Shown here one piece after another: positions 60,515 through 64,000 of a stretch of 64,000 nt of DNA. The notes under the pieces are model-generated. The model saw nothing but the letters and a program-made list of their open reading frames with translations. It was not told the DNA's origin and made no database searches. This DNA comes from Sneathiella sp. (GTDB lineage Bacteria; Pseudomonadota; Alphaproteobacteria; Sneathiellales; Sneathiellaceae). The position numbers were made by a program, and so were the translations under genes. The DNA lies in NCBI RefSeq assembly GCF_002694385.1, contig NZ_NZMB01000005.1, positions 174,938 to 238,937 of the forward strand. The letters run 5' to 3'. Position 1 is the first letter of the stretch. Each line of letters begins with the position of its first letter.

Positions 60515-61546
60515 TCAGAACGGAACCGAGACACTGATGGCGCCAAACTCATCCTTGCCGTCCTGCCCTTCATATTCGCGGGAGCGGAAGACATGGGTAA
60601 AGGCAATGCGGGCATCGCGTATGGTGAGCGCAAGGCCGAGCTGGGCATCGCCGACGATTGGTTCCTTGTTGACGCTGCGGCTGTCGCGGAAACTGTTGCC
60701 ATCAAGAAAGATATTGCGGGCCACCGCGCGGGCGTCCAGCCCGGCGAAGAAGTATAGCCCGATATCGTCGGTCGGTTCGAAAAAGCCCGACCCGGGGAGC
60801 CCGGGCTGAATGCGCGGGGGTCCATAGTCATTGGGTAAATTCCATCCCATGCGCATAGTTGCCCCGGCATTGACATAGGTATGGACATTACCAAGCGCGC
60901 CACCCAGATGCGGCGTCATATCAATCGAAAAGCCGTTGAGTTTTGCTGATACCAGCGCCCGCCAGCTTCGCTGATAGGTGAGGACAAGGCCCGGCTCGTC
61001 TTTAAGCTGCGTATCCCAGCCTTGTGGCTTGGGGGAATCGATCACCTTGTGAACGAAGGTTTGCGACTGCTCGCCAAGGGCGGAGGGGCCAACGACGCCG
61101 AGTTGGAGCTGAAGCTGATCAAGCTGTTTCTCACCCGTTTCCACAACAATGCCGACCGCCCCGTAGAGCCAGCCCGCATAAGGCCGTTCATTTGTCGGCG
61201 GGGTGGGATCCTGAATATCATTGGGGGTATACATATTCTGTCCGATGGCATAGGTGGAACGGACCAGCCCGTCTTTCGGAAAGAAGGGCAGCAGCCGCGC
61301 AGCCCGCAGCGCCCAGGCGGGGGCATGATCGGGTTCCGACATCCAGGCGAGCATGATCCCATTGGTGTAATCCCGGTCGAGCCCGAAAAAGAGATCATTT
61401 TCAAGCACGAAGGTAAAGGTGCCGGTATCTTCTTCCTCAACCTCGACTTTTTCTGGGTCCGCCACGGCCGCCTCTTCCGCGACGGCGGGCGCAATAGAGA
61501 TGAAAGACGCCAATAGGGTCGCTGTAAAGGAAGGTCGGAAATTCAT
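60515..61546 (-). CDS. LpxR-like outer-membrane lipid A deacylase family protein
   Basis: A 343-residue outer-membrane beta-barrel. A signal peptide spans about residues 1-22 (ends A-V-A). The mature part has F-T-F-V-L-E-N-D-L-F-F-G-L-D-R-D-Y-T-N-G, a strong LpxR signature, and ends with an aromatic residue after V-S-V-P-F. LpxR removes the 3'-acyloxyacyl group of lipid A in enterobacteria; activity of alphaproteobacterial members is not established. Convergent to fmdB. Confidence 0.88.
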   Translation of the reverse strand: MNFRPSFTATLLASFISIAPAVAEEAAVADPEKVEVEEEDTGTFTFVLENDLFFGLDRDYTNGIMLAWMSEPDHAPAWALRAARLLPFFPKDGLVRSTYAIGQNMYTPNDIQDPTPPTNERPYAGWLYGAVGIVVETGEKQLDQLQLQLGVVGPSALGEQSQTFVHKVIDSPKPQGWDTQLKDEPGLVLTYQRSWRALVSAKLNGFSIDMTPHLGGALGNVHTYVNAGATMRMGWNLPNDYGPPRIQPGLPGSGFFEPTDDIGLYFFAGLDARAVARNIFLDGNSFRDSRSVNKEPIVGDAQLGLALTIRDARIAFTHVFRSREYEGQDGKDEFGAISVSVPF

Positions 61547-61753
61547 AATGCGGATATAACTCTTTGAAAATGACTTTAATTTGTTCTGAATACAGCAAAA
61601 ATTGGTGCGATCTCAAGAAATTGGAGTTTGTTGAATGAAACGGGCTGCAGGATGAGTGCCCTGATCCTGGTTGCGCCCCGTCCTCCATGATGAAAGGATA
61701 TGGGGAGGGTAAGGAGGCCGACAAGTAAAAACGACAAGGAAAGGGAGAGGGGA

Positions 61754-62569
61754 ATGGCACGATTGACAATGGAGCAACAGCAGGATGTTGCCATCATCCG
61801 TTTCAGCAATCCGCCGCATGGCTTTATGGACGGGGAGACGGAGGCGGAACTCGCGGCGGCGCTCGACCGCATAGAGGCGGATGACAGCATTCACGCGGTT
61901 ATCCTCACCGGCGGCGAGGCGGATGTTTTCATTCGTCATTATGATGTGGGCATTCTGTATGAACGGGGCAGGGCGTTGGCCGACCGCGGGATGGTGTTTG
62001 ATGCCGCGCGCCCGGTGCCGGAATCGCCCATTCATGTCTGCTTGCGGCGTATCGTTGAAATGCCGAAGCCCTTTATTGCTGCCATCAACGGCACTGCCAT
62101 GGGAGGCGGGTTTGAACTTGCGCTTGCCTGCGACATCCGCCTTGTCCAAGAGGGGGAATATGACCTCGGTCTGCCGGAAATTAATCTCGGTATCCTGCCG
62201 GGCGCGGGGGGCACGCAGCGCCTGACCCGGCTGATCGGAGAAGCGAAAGCACTGGAGCTGATGCTGCTGGGGCAGACAATGCGCCCGCGTGAGGCCGTTC
62301 GTCTGGGCCTCGCCAGTTTTCTTGTCGAGGGTGAGGTGATGGATAAGGCTCTGGAGGTTGCCCGTCGTCTTGCAGCCCGGTCGCCCCGCGCCGTTGGTCA
62401 CATTAAGGATCTGGTGCGCGGCATTCCTGATCGCTCGCCGGAGGAGGGCTTTGCGCGCGAACGCACGCTGTTCTGCGACCTGATGGTGAGCGAGCGCGGC
62501 CTGCAGGAAATGGGCGATATGGTCGTCGGCCGCCGCGATATCCTGCGCACGAACGGTGAGGGGGACTAG
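61754..62569 (+). CDS. Enoyl-CoA hydratase (crotonase)
   Basis: A 271-residue crotonase. Both catalytic Glu residues are present, M-G-G-G-F-E-L-A-L-A-C-D and L-P-E-I-N-L-G-I-L-P-G-A-G-G-T-Q-R. The oxyanion-hole loop is less usual (D-V-F-I-R-H-Y-D-V). GGGAGAGGGG before the chosen ATG decides the start, 18 codons after an upstream ATG. It faces the nitronate-monooxygenase-like gene tail to tail. Confidence 0.9.
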   Translation: MARLTMEQQQDVAIIRFSNPPHGFMDGETEAELAAALDRIEADDSIHAVILTGGEADVFIRHYDVGILYERGRALADRGMVFDAARPVPESPIHVCLRRIVEMPKPFIAAINGTAMGGGFELALACDIRLVQEGEYDLGLPEINLGILPGAGGTQRLTRLIGEAKALELMLLGQTMRPREAVRLGLASFLVEGEVMDKALEVARRLAARSPRAVGHIKDLVRGIPDRSPEEGFARERTLFCDLMVSERGLQEMGDMVVGRRDILRTNGEGD

Positions 62570-62578
62570 TCTGAGCCC

Positions 62579-63568
62579 TCAGCCGCAGTTCAATCGCGCC
62601 GTCGCCTCCATTCGGGCCTTGTCATATTCCGTCTGGATTTCATCAATCAGATCATCGACGCCGGTAATGGCGGAAACGCCGGACACGGAATGCCCGGCGG
62701 ACCAGATATCTTTCCAGCGTTTGGGGGCGTTCTTCTTTGCCTCCGGATTGATATCCTTGGCGATATCGATATCGCCGCGCAGGGGCAGGTTGTCAGGATC
62801 GAGACCGGCCCGCTCGATTGACGGGCGGAGCATGTTGGCATTCAGCCCGGTGAAAGCCTTTGTCAGCAGGATATCATCGGCGCGGGAGGTGATCAGCATC
62901 TCCTTGTAGGCATCCTTGGCGAGGCTTTCATCCGTCGCGATAAAGCGCGTGCCCATATAGCCGAGATCGCAGCCCAGCATTTCCGCCATCATCAGGCTGT
63001 GACCATCCATGACGCCACCCGCCAGCACGATGGGACCGTCAAAGAACCTGCGGACTTCCCGCACAAAGACAAACGGGTTGATCCAGCCGGTCTGCCCGCC
63101 AGCGCCCGCCGTCAGCAGGACAAGGCCATCCGCCCCCGCCGCAACCGCCTTTTCCGCATGAAGCACGGTGGCGACATCCGAGAAAACCAGCGCGCCGATA
63201 TCATGCAGCGGGGCGAGGACCGGCGTTGGCGGACCGACACTGGTGATCACGATTTCCGGTTTATGCCGAAGGAGAACGGCTACATCTTCCGCCAGCCGGG
63301 GATTGGATTTATGGACAATGAGATTGGGGCACCAGGGCGCGGGCTCTCTTTCGTTTTCCGCTTTCGCGGCGGCAAGCTGTGCGTCGATTGCCGCAATCCA
63401 GCCATCCAACTCCTCCGGGGATCGGCAGTTGGCGGTGGGAAAGGAGCCGATAATACCGGCGCGGCAACAGGCGGAGACCAGATCGACGCCGGAAACCAGA
63501 AACATCGGCGCCGCGATCAGCGGCAGGCGGAGACGGTTTTTAAGCTTTGTAAAATCATGTTGTGTCAT
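62579..63568 (-). CDS. Nitronate monooxygenase-like FMN-dependent enzyme
   Basis: A 329-residue TIM-barrel flavoprotein. It opens L-R-L-P-L-I-A-A-P-M-F-L-V-S-G and has L-L-T-A-G-A-G-G-Q-T-G near residue 150 and the phosphate loop V-L-A-G-G-V-M-D-G near residue 182. The usual His in G-G-H-x-G is Gln here (G-G-Q-T-G), so the nitronate mechanism may not apply. GGGAGG precedes the ATG, and an upstream ATG inside the previous gene is rejected. It lies two bases after the synthetase stop, in one leftward operon. Confidence 0.85.
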   Translation of the reverse strand: MTQHDFTKLKNRLRLPLIAAPMFLVSGVDLVSACCRAGIIGSFPTANCRSPEELDGWIAAIDAQLAAAKAENEREPAPWCPNLIVHKSNPRLAEDVAVLLRHKPEIVITSVGPPTPVLAPLHDIGALVFSDVATVLHAEKAVAAGADGLVLLTAGAGGQTGWINPFVFVREVRRFFDGPIVLAGGVMDGHSLMMAEMLGCDLGYMGTRFIATDESLAKDAYKEMLITSRADDILLTKAFTGLNANMLRPSIERAGLDPDNLPLRGDIDIAKDINPEAKKNAPKRWKDIWSAGHSVSGVSAITGVDDLIDEIQTEYDKARMEATARLNCG

Positions 63569-63569
63569 G

Positions 63570-64000
63570 TCAGATTCGTACCTCCCGGTCCTGCCAGTAT
63601 TTCGCCCGAAGTTCTTTTTTAAGAACCTTGCCGACCGGGCTGCGGGGGAGTTCAGCAATAAAATCAATGGATTTCGGTGCCATCACGCTGCCGAGCTGCG
63701 CCTTGCAGAGGGCAATAAGCTCGGCCTCCGACACGTCCTGACCGGGCGCGCGTTCAATAACGGCCTTGACGGCTTCACCCCATTTTTCATCCGGCACCCC
63801 GATCACTGCGCAATCCTGCACGGCGGAGTGCGTGACCAGAACCTGTTCAATTTCCAGCGGAAAGACGTTGAAGCCGCCACTGATGATCAGATCGCGCTTG
63901 CGGTCACTGATATAAACATAGCCATCCGCGTCGCGATAGCCGAGATCGCCCGTATGCTGCCAGCCGTTCTTGTGAATGGCGCTTGTCGCGTCCGGATCAT
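63570..64000 (-). CDS. AMP-forming acyl-CoA synthetase, partial (5' end outside window)
   Basis: The last 142 codons of a leftward ligase gene that enters from the right edge. Visible are H-T-G-D-L-G-Y, the hinge Y-I-S-D-R-K-R-D-L-I-I-S-G-G-F-N-V-F-P, and the C-terminal S-P-V-G-K-V-L-K-K-E-L-R with the adenylation Lys. The substrate cannot be predicted from this part. Confidence 0.9.
   Translation of the reverse strand, partial: DPDATSAIHKNGWQHTGDLGYRDADGYVYISDRKRDLIISGGFNVFPLEIEQVLVTHSAVQDCAVIGVPDEKWGEAVKAVIERAPGQDVSEAELIALCKAQLGSVMAPKSIDFIAELPRSPVGKVLKKELRAKYWQDREVRI

Noticed and set aside
1-64000. Mobile elements, CRISPR arrays, tRNA or rRNA genes, prophage
   Set aside because: I found no transposase or integrase, no regular repeat-spacer pattern and no recognisable structural RNA gene on either strand.

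Overview
The window is a GC-rich, gene-dense stretch of bacterial chromosome. It looks like a marine or soil alphaproteobacterium: short Shine-Dalgarno-led operons with 4-base overlaps, several TRAP carboxylate transporters, IclR regulators, many acyl-CoA enzymes, and a HemP-HmuSTUV haem locus. The genus is not decidable from sequence alone. I see no rRNA, tRNA, CRISPR array, insertion sequence or phage gene. About 60 protein genes fill almost all of the DNA, and two are cut by the window edges.

0-17 kb: a leftward acyl-CoA operon (MaoC pair, DUF35 protein, Ltp2/SCP2-like thiolase, crotonase, acyl-CoA dehydrogenase) is divergent from a TRAP transporter (DctQ, DctM) with two near-identical DctP binding proteins in tandem. 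An IclR regulator follows. A rightward operon then encodes a 2-oxoacid dehydrogenase (E1 alpha, E1 beta, E2, no E3) interleaved with a crotonase, an acyl-CoA dehydrogenase and an acyl-CoA synthetase. 17-27 kb: a third DctP protein faces a second IclR regulator. Next comes an operon of a CitE-type lyase, two kinds of CoA-transferase, a crotonase, TRAP DctQM and a flavin-dependent nitronate-monooxygenase-like enzyme. The region reads as uptake of organic acids, CoA activation and carbon-carbon cleavage.

27-32 kb: thiolase plus short-chain dehydrogenase, divergent from an acyl-CoA dehydrogenase and a phosphotransferase fused to a DUF6285-like tail. That pair resembles the kinase/dehydrogenase pair that handles 4-hydroxyacyl-CoAs (Lva/ACAD10-11 type). 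32-40 kb: a complete Fur-box-preceded haem uptake operon, with a 57-residue HemP gene, a TonB-dependent receptor, its own TonB-ExbB-ExbD, HmuS, and HmuTUV.

40-50 kb: hydroxyproline catabolism (DadA-like dehydrogenase, two-cysteine epimerase, cis-3-hydroxy-L-proline dehydratase), then an alpha/beta hydrolase overlapping a transglutaminase-like protein, a DODA-type dioxygenase, an acyl-CoA synthetase and a LYS1-like saccharopine dehydrogenase. 49-60 kb: the most distinctive system. A 1111-residue hybrid histidine kinase whose N-terminal half is an NCS1 nucleobase/cation-symporter-like membrane domain, followed by a cysteine-rich linker, overlaps a LuxR-type response regulator gene. It is divergent from a urea/short-amide ABC transporter operon (UrtABCDE-like) ending in formamidase FmdA and zinc-ribbon FmdB. 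Two palindromes lie in the divergent gap and are candidate operators. 60-64 kb: an LpxR-like outer-membrane deacylase, a crotonase, a second nitronate-monooxygenase-like enzyme and the end of an acyl-CoA synthetase.
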